Positions 11,751 through 24,451 of a stretch of 64,000 nt of DNA are shown in pieces (the first letter of the stretch is position 1; each line of letters starts with the position of its first letter). The notes under the pieces were generated by a model. That model searched no databases, was not told the origin of the DNA, and saw only the letters and a program-made list of their open reading frames with translations. The position numbers and the translations under genes were made by a program. The DNA is from Isoetes taiwanensis (lineage: Eukaryota; Streptophyta; Lycopodiopsida; Isoetales; Isoetaceae): assembly GCA_021234155.1 (NCBI GenBank), contig JAJEKV010000078.1:2356001-2420000 (forward strand), given 5' to 3'.

Positions 11751-12366
11751 TATGGCTCAGAATCAGATCGTCCTTTTTATTGCCTTCGACCTGTTTTGGA
11801 TCGCCTGGGTGGCAGAGATTTTGTTAGGTTTAGCTCCCTAACCCAACCTTGACAATCCAAACAGGAGAGGGGCCCTGTTTTGCCCTGTGCTATTTGGCTG
11901 TCTGGTCATTGGTCATGGTGTGTGTAAAAGAGTTACACGACAGTGATAGCACCTTCACTGCATGTGAACCGACTCTGGGCAAATATTGTTGTCCTCTATA
12001 GAACCTTCGAATCCAATGGATTGGGCGAGGAAATCCTTACCTAGGATGCTTTTATCTACATTCAACAACTAAAAGGCTGTCTGTCTATTAGTCTATTCTT
12101 CTATATTTGGGCCCCACATTGAGGTTACCATGTTATGGAATGGGTAGTTTGTGGTTAAACGAGAGAGAGTTTTCTTGGATCTTCTTGGGTGCTAAATTTT
12201 TGGATGTTTTGCTTTTAACTAAGGGCCATGTCGAGGAACGAGTATAAGGATTTAATGTCGAAGTTACCTATGAGGTGCTCCATGCTACTACTCATCAATG
12301 AGTGGCAATGCAAAGTTATTTTAGAATAGCAAGGACTTTATACCATAAAAGTGGAAACAGACTAGA

Positions 12367-12436
12367 AGGTTGATGTGTAAGTTAACCATTTGCCTCTACC
12401 AAGGTTGATGTGTAAGTTAACCATTTGCCTCTACCA
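12367..12436. repeat. perfect 35-bp tandem duplication
   Basis: The unit starting aggttgatgtgtaagttaac is present twice without a mismatch (12367-12401 and 12402-12436), so the duplication is recent. Confidence 0.95.
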
Positions 12437-14720
12437 GGATATAATGGTATGACCTTGCCCATTGCACCTCTGGTGATGTGTGACACAGATGTAGGCCATC
12501 CATTCTTCCACGCTTTAACAAAAATAGTTCAGGTGTGTCAGTGATGAGTATGCTTTCCACAATGAATATGGTTTCCACGTTGAGAATGTCAGTACAAGGA
12601 CCTACTTACATATAGAGATGTTGTGGGATATGACATTGGGCAAGCTTGACACGAAAGTAGAAGGAACGTCACTATGGGGATACAACATTGATTACACGAT
12701 GTACTTTTTTGCAAATTCATTTTTTTAATGGCGTTTTCTAGCTAAGAAAATCGAGCAATGGTATAGCAGGAGGTGTAATATGCTTATCTTAGATGCCGTG
12801 GATGGATATCCGGTGTTTCTATCTTAGACTGTGTGTAGTGTATGACTGAGCGAGAAGATGTTGTAAACTATTTTCCAGTAAGTCCTTTTCTATTTTGTCT
12901 TTCCAGCCAAGTCAGGAAATTGTATATTACACTTGATAAGAAGGTTCCCAAATCATTTTTTGAAATGAAATTTTAGTACAGATGGCACAACGCATTTTAC
13001 CTCTGTCTGCACGGTTTTGCAAAGGTCTAACAATGCTTCAGAAGACATAAAACTAAGAGAAATCTGAGAAGAATGCATATACAGATGCTAGCCACAACCT
13101 CTAATGATCATGTGCATGTCCAACAATTCCTTTTTCTTCGGTATAATCCTCATCATGGCCACGAACATGGATTGGTGAATTAAATGGAGATCGGAGCACA
13201 TAATTCACTTCTTCAGCTTCCTTCCTCTATGAAAGTGCCAATGGCGATTCTAGAGGAACATGCTCATCTGTATCATCCTCAGGCAAATCACTTTCAAGAT
13301 AACCTTCTCCTAAATATGCATCCTCCTCTTCAATAGCTCCTCCTCCTCCTCCTCTATCATGCAATAATGTGCCATCAACATTATTAGCGATGTCTAGAAG
13401 ACCACCACCATCAGCATCAGCTACAAATAAAGCAATTATATGTCGAGCTCTTGGTTGACAACATACGACAATCCACTAGTTTGTGTCATTACACTAGTTT
13501 GTGTCATTAGGATTCTCATTATATTTGCTCAATTTGACTTAGAAACACGAAACACAAGGCCCCCAAAATTGAATTAGTATGTTTTTTTCTCAATGATTTG
13601 TTAATAAGAATCAAACATTAAAATCAATACATGTTAGTGGGTTCAAAAGTTTACAAACTATATCTAGTTATACAACTTGGTTTATCAATACAATTTGATA
13701 ATGTGATAAATAAGTTTTCTTTTTTAACTTTGTATTGCAACATGATAAGTATAGTTGGTGTCTCTTCTTGCTTAAAATATATGATGTCTAGTGATGTTTA
13801 GTATATCAAGTTTAATAACATGGTATTTGATCACATTTATCTTTCTTGATATATTAGTATGCTAATACAAGATGACAAATAATACGTTCTATAGCAATTA
13901 ATCATCACTACGACAAGATGATAAATTTACCTAGTTTATATATGCTATTATGACTTTTTACGATGATAATAATTAAGTGATAACATTTGTGTGGTTTACC
14001 ATAGATGGTAGATTATGTCTAATATATAATAGATTATGCCTATGTGTTCCAATAATGTCTAATATTTAATAGTTTATGCCTATGGGTTCCAACTCGGCAC
14101 CAGGGGTTTTTCATTTTGGTTCTAATTGTGGTTAAAATCAACATATATGTGGAGAATTGGTCTGTGCAATATTCTCAATTTTAGCAAAACTTGCATCAAA
14201 CAGCTCAAGGGATTTGAACCCTGGTATTTCCATTTTCATTTACATATGCAACTTTCCAGCAAAATTAGATGTATCCAAATAAATTACGGCAGCTTCACAC
14301 ATCTGCAGCTTAAAGAGAAAGACAAAGCATTAATTCGAAATCCCAATAGTACCCATAATACAGAACAAACATCAAGCATTGGACTGATATTCTAGGCACT
14401 TGCTAGACTATCCACGTTAAAATTATTTTGATCAAGCACCACCATAGTTCAAGTCGTGCTCACGCTTCTCAGAAAATCGTCTTTGTTGGAGCATTTGAAA
14501 ATATTCTTGAAATTACATAAAAAGAGCTCTGAACGTATTTAAATTTCTACAAGAACCTAATAAAAGCCAATAGCAACAAGTTAACATACCACCCAGATAT
14601 TTGCGACATTAAATTCGTAACCAAATCTGCAATTTAGAAACTGCTCCTCGCAATGTCGTCACATCTCTAACAAGCATGGTGAGCAAAAAAACAAAATGAT
14701 CATAGAAAAATAAAGCATAC
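12437..14720. other. no gene seen
   Basis: Low-complexity and AT-rich DNA. It includes a (TCC)n stretch near 13326-13356 and a short duplication of cactagtttgtgtcatta near 13472-13510. No frame resembles a known protein. Confidence 0.5.
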
Positions 14721-14836
14721 CTTCCAGTCCAGACATGAACAGGACCATGGAAAGCAATTCCGAGTGTACCACCTCCAGGGGTATTTGTATCTCCAATTTT
14801 ATAAGCTCCACTAAAGAACAAGCTTGGAGTATGAGG
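14721..14836 (-). pseudogene. polyphenol oxidase (tyrosinase-type) exon fragment
   Basis: The minus strand encodes SLFFSGAYKIGDTNTPGGG followed by AFHGPVHVWTG, then a GT donor (gtatgc) at 14720. Plant polyphenol oxidases carry this pattern (GD.P.PG.G..... H..VH.W.G) between the two copper sites of the central tyrosinase domain. These enzymes oxidise phenols to quinones, usually in the thylakoid lumen. A TAA in the same frame lies only four residues upstream, and I find no CuA or CuB histidine block nearby, so this is an isolated exon relic or one exon of a damaged gene. The motif match is by eye. Confidence 0.5.
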
Positions 14837-14989
14837 GCATTATTCTCCTTCCTCTGTAGAATCAATGTTTCCGTCATCCTATCACTATAGTTAAGATCAA
14901 CAGGAACATTAGAAAGGTGGTCTTTATTTCTGAAATATTTCTAAAGAGAGGGATGTGGAGGGCAACAGTTTACCAGATCTGCGCCCGGG

Positions 14990-15290
14990 GGAAAAATACC
15001 TTTTTTGCAGCTGTCTACCCTTTGTCACTTGTGGATAGATTCTACCAGAGGTTGTGAGCTTGGCACAAAGTGCTTGCTGCGTTCCACAAGACAATCGTAA
15101 AGCATAAACTATAAGAAAACCTAGCATACATTATGGTTTTATTCTGTAAGCAAGCTATACATTTGGACAGTAAAATAATAAAATTTCCATCATGCTTGTA
15201 AGGTCAGAAATGCATACCAAAGTGGATCGGATAACGTGATTGGGTTCGGCGTGAAATTTGCGGCTCTGAGAATGATCACCGGGTATCTAA
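14990..15290 (-). other. exon-like pieces of unknown gene
   Basis: Two minus-strand stretches have splice-like borders. One begins near 15287 after ttttag and ends at a gtatgc donor near 15218. The other is about 15104-15001, reads YALRLSCGTQQALCAKLTTS and ends before gtattt. Their phases do not join cleanly and I recognise neither. They lie just downstream, on this strand, of the duplicated segment at 15293-15640 and may be the remains of one gene. Confidence 0.25.
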
Positions 15291-15292
15291 AA

Positions 15293-15640
15293 GAGGCCGA
15301 TTAATGAAGTTAGGGTTGCCCTAGCCGATTTATCCAAAGAATCAGAGCGGCAACCACAAAACAAAGAACATTAGAGAAAAAGCAAAAGGACTTACTCTGG
15401 CCTCTCCGAATGAAGCAGGTATCTGCAAGGAAGAGTAGAATCTGGCCGCCGCCTTGAGGGAAAGAGGCCGATTAATGATGTTAGGGTTGCCCTAGCTGAT
15501 TTATCCAGGGAATCAGAGCGGCAACCACAAACGAAGAACATTAGAGAAAAAAGCAAAAGGATTTACCTCTCTGGACATTCCGAATGAAGCAGGTATCTGC
15601 AAGGAAGAGTAGAATGTGGCCGCCGCCTTTGAGGGAAAGA
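15293..15640. repeat. 171-bp direct tandem duplication
   Basis: Two copies (from 15293 and from 15464) share gaggccgattaatga, ttagggttgccctag, cagagcggcaaccacaaa and gaatgaagcaggtatctgca, with few differences. On the minus strand the second copy has a possible exon end (agagaggtaaat). The repeat may have doubled the first exon or promoter of a small gene. Confidence 0.85.
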
Positions 15641-15907
15641 ATGAGAGGGGAAAGAAAAATTAGGGTAAAAACACGCCGCCTTGAGCGTTCTCACGGCCCA
15701 AATGTGCTCTTCAAAATTCAATGGCCCAGATTCTTTTTTCATTTTGCCAAATGGGTTTATCTGTATGTGCCAAATTGTATACTAGGTCTGGCCTTTCTAT
15801 GTAGAGTCTGGTGTTTACTTGAAACTTACCATTTGAAGGATCTTTTTTCTTTTCAGATTATTGATAAGGCTTAGCCTATATTTGAAAACGGGTTTGTCTA
15901 AAAAGGC

Positions 15908-15976
15908 ATCCATCAATTGCAAATGCCAAGCATCAATAGCGAATGCCAAGCATCAATTGCAAAGCCAAGCATCATG
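15908..15976. repeat. minisatellite, three units of about 23 bp
   Basis: The unit catcaattgcaaatgccaag occurs three times with small changes. Confidence 0.8.
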
Positions 15977-17080
15977 TTATCCGTTCTCATGTTTGCATGC
16001 AGGTTTAATCTAATTCAAGATCATTGAGGTTTGTTACTTTGAGTTGAGATCACATGGCTTGGAATTTCAAGATTGTCAAAAGCGTCTTTCTCATATTGAG
16101 CAGACTAAGCTTATATGAAGACAAAACGACAGGCCTTTGCATTTTAGATACAGTTATAAATTTTTCAATTTCTTACAAGTTAGTGTAAGTTCTTGCATCT
16201 ATGCCCCCTGCCTGAAAAAATGCAAATTTGAAATTGACTATGTTACTGTATAATAGGGAAATTAAGGCCCATGTTTTATAGCCGTAATTGTAAACCACCA
16301 CTTTCAATGCCAAAAAAAAAAAAAGCAAACTGGATCTTGAATAAAAAAGGGAAATCAACACTCCATGGCAAATCAAATATGGTTTTGTTGAAGCCGATAC
16401 TTCTTGCATATCGGAGGTGCTAGAGAAATAGACACTATACCTATTCTAACTTATGTTGGTTCCTTCTAACTTATTTGTTCATCTCGTGATTGAAGTGTAT
16501 TTTGTGATTGAAATATAGTTGAGTGCTATCATTTTTTCCTCTTGCTATTTCATTATATTAGACTTGGAAATCATGAAACTACAATAAAAATTGTCATGGG
16601 ATGAACACCACCATCCTCATCCACGTTTGTGATTAATTAACACACAAAGGTATTTAACAATTTCTTGTTATTTTTGTACTTTGGCATTAGTTAGCATCTT
16701 TTGAAGTGTTCTTCTAAGTACAATTGAATAGATGATTAGATTACCATAGAAACATCATTGTATTATTTTGTTTCCATGGGTGTCTCCTTTTTGTTCTAGA
16801 GTGTGGCATGATATAAAAATACTATCTATCTATCTTTCTTCCGGCCATCAGTAACACCGATAACATCCCATTTCCCTGTTAAAAATGAAATTTTGGGACC
16901 AGAATATATTCTTTGGGCGTTGCATAATATTTCCATATTTGGCAATGGGCAGTGGCAGCCGTTATGCAGGATATAGTGGAGGGTGTATCGTGGTTCTAAT
17001 TCATTTTCATTACAAGTTTTAGCAGCTTTCTGCATAAAGCAGATAGGGAGGATCGGACGACAACACTTATCAGGACATTA
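15977..17080. other. no gene seen; body of a Helitron
   Basis: No coding sequence recognised. Its right end carries a Helitron 3' terminus (17081-17110), so at least part of this stretch, and an unknown length to its left, is probably a non-autonomous Helitron. Confidence 0.4.
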
Positions 17081-17110
17081 GCCCGGCAACGTCGGGCACA
17101 CGTTTACTAG
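17081..17110 (+). mobile_element. Helitron 3' terminus 1
   Basis: A 17-base hairpin (gcccggcaacgtcgggc, one mismatch) is followed after nine bases by CTAG, then T. That is the Helitron 3' signature: a short GC hairpin shortly before CTRR, inserted before T. The element lies to the left. Its 5' TC end was not located. Confidence 0.65.
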
Positions 17111-17111
17111 T

Positions 17112-19572
17112 ATTATTTGAGTTTCAATCTCTTTATTGTAATGACTGATCGGTCGAAATTACTGGGATATTATGCCAGTTTTACATGACATAAAATTTCT
17201 TTCCTATTTGCGGAGCGGCGCCGCTGATTCCTCTAGTTCAATTCCTTTGTTTCCCATACATCGCACCTAGAAGCATTCCATCGCTGCAACCTTCAGGAAA
17301 AAGAAATGGTTTCTATCGCACAGGGCATATTACGAAGATCAGGCTATGGAGCTTGTAATACCGCAGTTCTGAACATGGGCAAAAGCAAAAGACCCAAGGA
17401 TTCTTTCTTCCCCGTCATAGCCAAATCCAACAACTTTATCTAAAGCTTTGCATCTACTGACACAAAGCAAGGATTTTTTGTTGAGAGCTTTAATAAAGAT
17501 CTATTTGCCTAGCATTTAGCATTTTGGCATTTTGTTAATTTATTTTGGGTTATTGGTCTGCCACAAAGGAGAGCAAAGATGAACCTAGAGAGAAAATTCT
17601 CTGCCTAGAAATAGCATTTCGGCACAGGAAGTAATGCCATATCCATTCCAAAAAGATATTTCCTCTACTGCCGTCCTACGCCATAGCTATTCAACGAACA
17701 TAATTTCGCCAACTGGTCATTACGTCTTGTAATTTCCACCTGTCGGCCATTACGCCTATAAAGTGTCCAGCGGCACCGCCACCGCCAGACTCAGCGGAGC
17801 ACTCGCGGCTCTGTCGCTTATGCTTTGCCTCGTCTAGCGGAGCTGCTATATAGAGCCCTTACCTTCAAGTGGATATTACCTAGCACATAATTTCAATGGG
17901 TTCAAAACAAATCCTGATCACTTCAGTTTTTCAGATGCAGTGATGGTACATCTGAAAAAGGTGCCATGTCAATCGAAATCAGTTGGGGTGAAAGTAATGG
18001 GAACGGCAAAACGTGCCGGTGGAATTCCATTACTTATTTGGCTGAAGGAATTCCATAACCATCGTGCAAAAGCTGGATTTTTGCCATATAAAGTCGGAGC
18101 CTGCATTTCTGAAGTCACCCCACTTCCTTGCGCCATAGCCGCTTCCTTGCCAAGAGCTTCGCCACGCAGCAGCATCTCATTCGTAATATGAACCTTATGT
18201 TAATTACATAGGGTAATCTAAGCCGCTTGTACGCCGCCTCGGCTGGCGGAGCCGCCTCACCACTTCATATGGCGCAAAAAACTTGGGGCGTAGATTACCT
18301 AGTACATAAGTTCTTCTCTATGGTATACGAGTTATTCCTCAGCATGTACCATGCTCGAGGCATATCTTGGTACCACTTATAAGCTAAAATTAGTACATGC
18401 CTAGATTGGAATAGTTAGGGATCAAACTTGGTGATCTATTTGTTGCTAAATACTAGAATCACATCAAAATGGTATGCGAATTGCAAGAAATATCATAGCT
18501 TGCATTTGAATTTACATACCACCTTCCTAATAAGGTATTTCCTTCCTATAAAGGTTAAAAATATTATATAATTAAATGGTCCATAATGGGCTATTTTTGT
18601 TGTAGCTATGTATTATTTGTTTTCATATGGCAATGGCAAAGATCTCGAATAGTTGTAGGTAATTTCTTGAGTTTGTCTAGAACGTTTCTCTTCCCCAACT
18701 CGTCTATATATGCTAGAACATGCAGAATTTGAACCTGCATTTTGTTGCCTTGTGTTCACGGCCATGGAGCAGTATTTATAGGGCTCCTTAAACTATAGAG
18801 GTTAGAATTTCCCATGCTCAAACACAGTTCAATTTTTGTATGTTTGGAACTTAGATTCTTTTGATTTAATGCAAAACATCTTTCGTAACAAATATCGAAG
18901 ATAATAATGTTATTTCAAGGCTCTCAAAATGAGGTTCAAATTTTGTGATTCAATTTGCTCGCATTAGTTAGAAGTGTGTTTAAAAGCAAACATTTGAAGT
19001 TATTGGATGTGCCTAGAAAATGGAAGTGGATATAAGTTAATGTATTGTTAGCATTTCTAAGTCCAATACTTAACTATTAGAATGGCATTTTCCCTTGGTT
19101 AATGAGGTTTTATTTAAATGCAACATCTAGAAGCCATCAACGTGATGCATACTTGTCACCATGAACATCATTAAGAAACATACCAATGAGATTTACACGA
19201 TAAAAGAAAAGAAAATATTGACCTAGGAGTTGGGGGCAACATAGTAGGACTATAAAAATGAGGGTAGGGTTAGTTCAAGCAGCAAACATACCATTTGGAC
19301 TAGTGAAATTCAATCCCAATAGCATTGATGAGAAATAAATTGGTAAGTTCTCCATAAACAGAACATCATAGTCTAAGCAGCCCCGTAGTATTGAAGAGAA
19401 ATAAATTCTTAAGTTCTCCATAAACAGAATACCATAGTCTAAGAAAATAGCCCCATAGTCTAAGAAAATAGATATATAGATGGATACAATTTTTTAAAGT
19501 CACAGATTTAGGTGTTTCCAAATCTTAGGTCGAAGAAGCAATAAAAAACTTCGGTCCAATAATAAGTAGTAA
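17112..19572. other. inter-Helitron stretch, no gene seen
   Basis: Between two outward-lying Helitron 3' ends. It has short CpG-rich patches near 17760-17840 and 18210-18270 and otherwise AT-rich DNA. Near 19320-19440 a unit of about 68 bp with gagaaataaatt and aagttctccataaacaga is repeated in tandem. No protein family was recognised. Confidence 0.45.
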
Positions 19573-19602
19573 CTAGTAAACGGGTGCCCGGCGTTGCCGG
19601 GC
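19573..19602 (-). mobile_element. Helitron 3' terminus 2
   Basis: On the minus strand the perfect hairpin gcccggcaacgccgggc (7-bp stem, 3-nt loop) is followed by acccgttta and CTAG, then T. It is the same family as the terminus at 17081. The element lies to the right. Confidence 0.7.
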
Positions 19603-20851
19603 TAATGTTCTGGGATGTGTTTTTGCTTTGGAAAATTTTAGCGAAGATTTGTTTATCCCGAACGGTGGAGATTCAAGAGATTTTTTTTCTTGAGAAATCT
19701 GCAACTAGTGTTTGAATAACACGGTAAATGTACCACGCCATAGTCGTTATGAGAATTGCCGAATTCTTCCTATTGCCAAAGACTCCAAAGATGAGGACTT
19801 TTCCTCGAAGACTTTGCTCTTGTTTAATCTCCTCTGCTTTTCATCCGCCGATCTTTTAATCTCCGAAATGCCCCCGCTTATTTGAAATTCTTGGAGAAAT
19901 TGCATGAGAAATAGAGAAATTTGTCATCTTGATAAATGTTAGTAGGAAAAGAGGGATTAAAAGAAATCAACGCGAGTAAACCGTCCGGCCATAGCCGATG
20001 GACTCTATTTCTACGCCAGAGAGAAGCGAGTTAGTTGCGTAACAACGAAAAATCCGGCCGAACTATGACCAAGAAGAATCGAAAAGGGGTTGATGCACAC
20101 ATAACTCTTCATCGCCGGGACGAGAATCCGCAGCCACGGCTTCCTGATTTACCACATCACCCATCGCCCCTCACATTATATACTCAGAGTCGTGATCCGG
20201 AATTTCTGCAAAACTTCCATGAAACTCTTCTCCGATGAAGCAATTCTTTTGTAGACCTTGTCAAATCCATGAATTAGTATGCATTTGCCGGACAAAATGA
20301 TGAAAAATTTGTTGCTTGGTCGCGTCTAAGAGGGCATTTGCTAGTAGTATTCGCATTGCCGCTATGATCAATGGAGTATTGTATTCGCCCTTTTGTTTGA
20401 ATTAATCGCCCCAAAATGGGCTGCCCGGATTAATTGGAACATCAAGAAAAATGGATCGAGAATGAATATAAATATTGTACGATTAACTTCGTTTCCTCAA
20501 GAACTGGGTCCCGAAAAGGGGCCAAGGCAGAGCACCTGTTGTCGAACAAAAAGCAATTTTGGGCTTGGAAGAAATCTCTGATACACATGTCCGATGCATA
20601 GAATTTGATCCCTTCCAAATGGGCAGCTGATTTAATGCGTTGGACAGAAACCCATCGCCGTTGTTACTTGCTAGAGTCAAGAGCTTGATATCATATCTTT
20701 TGTGGCCAGATATATCTATAGATGCAGCTTCCATCACCAAAAGCTCCTTAAGGCGGTTCATCTGCAGTTAAAAAGATCAAGGCTTGAAATGCAAGCGCCT
20801 TAACCTGTTTGGCCGAAAATATGAATGGGCTGTTGAAGGTTGAAGCAGAAG

Positions 20852-20889
20852 CCCATCGCCATAGCCAGACCCATCGCCATAGCCAGACC
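20852..20889. repeat. 18-bp tandem duplication
   Basis: The unit cccatcgccatagccaga is repeated twice directly, inside AT-poor sequence of unknown function. Confidence 0.85.
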
Positions 20890-20959
20890 CAGCACTGCCA
20901 GAAACCAAGCGTCAGCACATTTCTGAACCTTGAAAGCCATTTGCTGAAGCTTTGAAGCA

Positions 20960-21200
20960 CGGGACAGATCCAGATCAGAGGATTTCTTCCAAAGCAAGAA
21001 AGAGGATTGCTTCCAAAGCAAAAAATCCGGAGCCCGCCCTGTAGTGGTATTATTTGACAGTCTTAGCCTCCCTTCCTATTATTTATCCGTTGTATTAAGG
21101 CATCCACGTGTCGCCCCCAAAATTTCTGCTGGCGAAAAAATATTAGCATTTACGTGTCGCCCCCGAAATTTTTGCTGGCGAAAAAATATTAGGATCAAAC
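20960..21200. repeat. dispersed direct repeat, copy 1 (with internal 75-bp duplication)
   Basis: Contains gggacagatccaga, cttccaaagcaag and ccggagccc, then two tandem copies of a unit with acgtgtcgcccccaaaattt and gctggcgaaaaaatatta. A related copy is at 22230-22385 in the same orientation. Confidence 0.75.
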
Positions 21201-22229
21201 AGAAATGGCATTCAGTGTGGGACAAACTCTAAAAGCCTAACGAGTATATTTCCTGTAAAATTTAAGCTAGGCGGAAGAAGCCTATTAAAATCCAGTTTTC
21301 ATCCGAAAAAATATAAAAAAACCCATAGATTTTGACTGGAAAACTTCCTGCAATTTTTTTCCTGGTCGGAAATTCTTGATTTCAACAGGTAGGATGCTAG
21401 TGTTCCTAGGAATTCGGCATACACTGATGGCATTTGCTTTATATATGTAGTGACAACAAGAATTTTGTTAGGTCCTTTATATATGAGATGATACATTCTT
21501 TGTGAATAAAGCAGCATTGATGCCTTTGTTGATAGAAATTTCAACACTCCTTGTGAATAAAACTATCATAACGTCTTTGTTAATGGAAATTTCAACTTGT
21601 GCACAAAGATAGCATCATATATTGTTGATGAAAATTACAGCATTTCTTGCTAATAAAGCTAGCATGCCATCATCGTTGAAAGAAATTTCCATGAGAACAG
21701 GGCGAAACTCAAGCTTCAGCGTATGTGCCTAGAGAGTCATGTTTGCCTGCCTAGCTTATTTTTTGCCATTTTTTTTTTGCTTGTGTATGTTCTCGCAGGT
21801 ACGCTCCTTCATTATGCGTTCAGTATTTCCAAAAGAGAGAGTTGGAACTTCATTCTATCTCCAGTTATAATCTTAGAAATCGGTTTCCCAATGTGTCCTG
21901 TTCATGTTTTGATTCCACAAAGAGGTAAGATCTCTGAACAAAACTCACAAGCAGGATATATTTACGCCCTTAGTGCACAGACCAACGCCATAGCAACGGC
22001 CATACCAAGGGTTTGTGTTTGGATTCAAGGAAAACATTGCATAAAAAGAGAAGGAGTCGAACTAAACTCAATTGGAAGTAAGAGTAGACTTACTTGGAAG
22101 CAATCGAAGGGGCAGAGCTGATTTGAGCAACCGATTTCAGAATTATATAGTGCGCAACACTTCTTATATGGCAAATGTCGGATCAAGTTGTCCACCGCCA
22201 GACTGGATCATTTAATTTACCTTCAAGCT

Positions 22230-22385
22230 GCCGCGACAGATCCAGAGCAGAGGATTGCTTCCAAAGCAAGAAATCCGGAGCCCATCATATTTTCTTTCTT
22301 ATTTTCATTTATTCTTTTTCAAAAACACGTGTCTCTCCCAGGTTTTTTGCTGGGGAAAAAATATTACCCTCAAACAGAAATGGAG
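22230..22385. repeat. dispersed direct repeat, copy 2
   Basis: Shares gacagatccagagcaga, cttccaaagcaagaaatcc, acacgtgtctctcccagg and gctggggaaaaaatatta with 20960-21200, about 1.25 kb away. Both are followed by tcaaacagaaatgg. Confidence 0.75.
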
Positions 22386-22407
22386 ACTGCATTATATATG
22401 ATATGAT

Positions 22408-22905
22408 ATAGAAATTTCAAATTAATATAAAAAGCATGATATGAACCACTATTGGTTTTACAAAACCAATATATGCATAGAACACATCTTCTAAACTATT
22501 GAATGATTGTAGAATTTATGTAATTAAGCATAATATAAACTAGCAATGATATTGCTAAACCAATGTACACTTAAAAATAATCTTACAAACTGATGATGAT
22601 TTTTTGAAACTAGTATGAAATTTAGAATTAATACAAAAAATATGATATGAATCACTATTGGTTTTGCAAAATCAATATATGCATAAAACACATCTTACAA
22701 ACTATTGATGATTTAAAAAAAACTATTGTATGATTGTCGAATTCATGTAATTAAACATGATATGAACTAGCAATGTTTTTGCTAAATCAATGTACACTTA
22801 AAAACAATCTTACAAGCTAACGATGATTTCTAGAAACTAGTGTGAAATTTCAAATCAGTACAAAAAATATGATATGAACGACTATTGATTTTGCATAACC
22901 ATGAA
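22408..22905. repeat. AT-rich tandem repeat, period about 207-230 bp
   Basis: Units start near 22410, 22617 and 22847 with gaaatttcaaattaatac and atgatatgaaccactatt. Each contains cactattggttttgcaaaa and caatgtacacttaaaaa. It lies just before the 3' end of the CACTA transposase, so it may be part of that element's subterminal region. Confidence 0.8.
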
Positions 22906-23412
22906 GGACACGTGGGTTTTGTTTTTAGATTATGGATTGTTGTATAAAAAAACCATATACATACTGGTTTTTATGCTAATTTTTTATACAAGTTCATTTT
23001 TGGGGGCCTTGTGAAAGGTTCTTTCATTTCAGCCAATACCTTTGAAGAATCCACTTCTGGAAATCCGGATGGATGAGTCCGGATGGATAATCCAACTCGA
23101 TAATGTCTGTCAGGATTCCCACATAATCCAGGTTACTCTCCAGAAGGTTGCGATCCTTGTTACTGGATTGACTTTTTTGTTCAAATTCTGGGCTGATCCC
23201 TGAATCAAATGTAACTCTACACTTATCAACATTGTTGATGCGAAAATGCTGGCAGTATGCCCACATTGAAGTATAGAATCATGCCTAGAACCAAATTATA
23301 ATAGTTATGAGTAATATAATATAATGAGAATGAAACTTAGGACCAAAGGTTTATAGTTTTATACCTTCTTGCTACAACCAAGGTCAAGCTCATAATCATC
23401 ATCTAGAATATC

Positions 23413-24373
23413 TTAGCCACGATCTTTAGCTTCGTCCATACGAGCCAACAACCATGCATTATCCATAACATCTGGGAAACTAAATTGTCCCATTGATCGT
23501 ACTGTTGGCCTTCTACATGCATCCTCCTTCGCGATTTCATACAAGTCTCTCCATGGTTGCAAACTTGCAGTATTATTAAGGACAAGTGTGCTTATAGCAA
23601 TAAGCATGTCATCACTCAAACTTCGTTCTACTCCATTACCTTGTAATACTTCTGCCATAATCTCTTTGGGTTCTTCGTTTTCCCATAATTTAGGACCATC
23701 TGGATGGCATGCGGTAGTGGCATCATTTAAATAAAATAATGTTTCTTGCACAAGATATCCTTCAACTATGCAACCCTCTGGTTTTGCCGTTTGACGCACA
23801 AAGCTTTTGAGCACCTTCATGTAGCGCTCTAGAAAAACCATCCATCTGCTAGGAGCAAGTCCTACCAACCTTATCTCATTTGGAATATGCATCAATAGAT
23901 GTACCTATATATGTAAGCAAATTGTTAATTGTACTTATAGTTGCTAGAAATAAAATTGTACTCATAGTTGTTATGTAGAATTTAATCTGTAGTACCTGGA
24001 GGTCAAAAAAACTGGTGGGAAATTCCTTCTCAATATCACAAAGCAATATAATCACTTCCTCCTCCACTTTTGATATCTCAGTGGAAGAGACCCACCTTTG
24101 GAAGAGACCCAATCGAAATATAATGCTCCTTATTTGTGGGGTCAAGAAGTCGCACACATGGAAGTATATGCTGCAAAGTCCATGAAATGTCATTGCATAT
24201 GTTGCAATATATTTATTCCAAGAAATAAAATCACAAGAACCAAAATATACCTGAAGAAACTTGTGCCAATCATGTGTCTTTAATCCAATAAGGCTACACT
24301 TTTTACTAAATGCCGTTCTCAAAGAAGCTCCATATCCGGTTGACGTGTGCACCTTTGCTATCCTTTTGTTCAC
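23413..24373 (-). pseudogene. CACTA transposase, DUF4218-like region
   Basis: The upstream piece has SLIGLKTHDWHKFLQ, matching the start of DUF4218. After an intron-like gap it has EFPTSFFDLQ, then IPNEIRLVGLAPSRWMVFLE and FVRQTAKPEGCIVEGYLVQE. These fit the conserved SFFD...RWM...ERY...LK..V.N.A.PEGSI.EGY pattern that follows TNP2 in CACTA proteins. The 160-aa frame 23895-23413 is open and the upstream frame 24373-23876 overlaps it. It acts together with the TNP2 core. Confidence 0.8.
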
Positions 24374-24451
24374 TTCAACCTGTTGCTTCTTTCCTAGAAC
24401 CCATGCACGTTGTTTCCATGCCAGTGTCTTCTTGCCTATCCTCCTGATGGG

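Noticed and set aside
14205-14230. Possible tRNA T-arm (gggatttgaaccctgg)
   Set aside because: No cloverleaf can be drawn; it is probably a chance or LINE-derived match.
20483-20761. 92-aa minus-strand ORF resembling a leucine-rich repeat
   Set aside because: The match to a leucine-rich pattern is too loose, no neighbouring repeats exist, and the region is repeat-rich.
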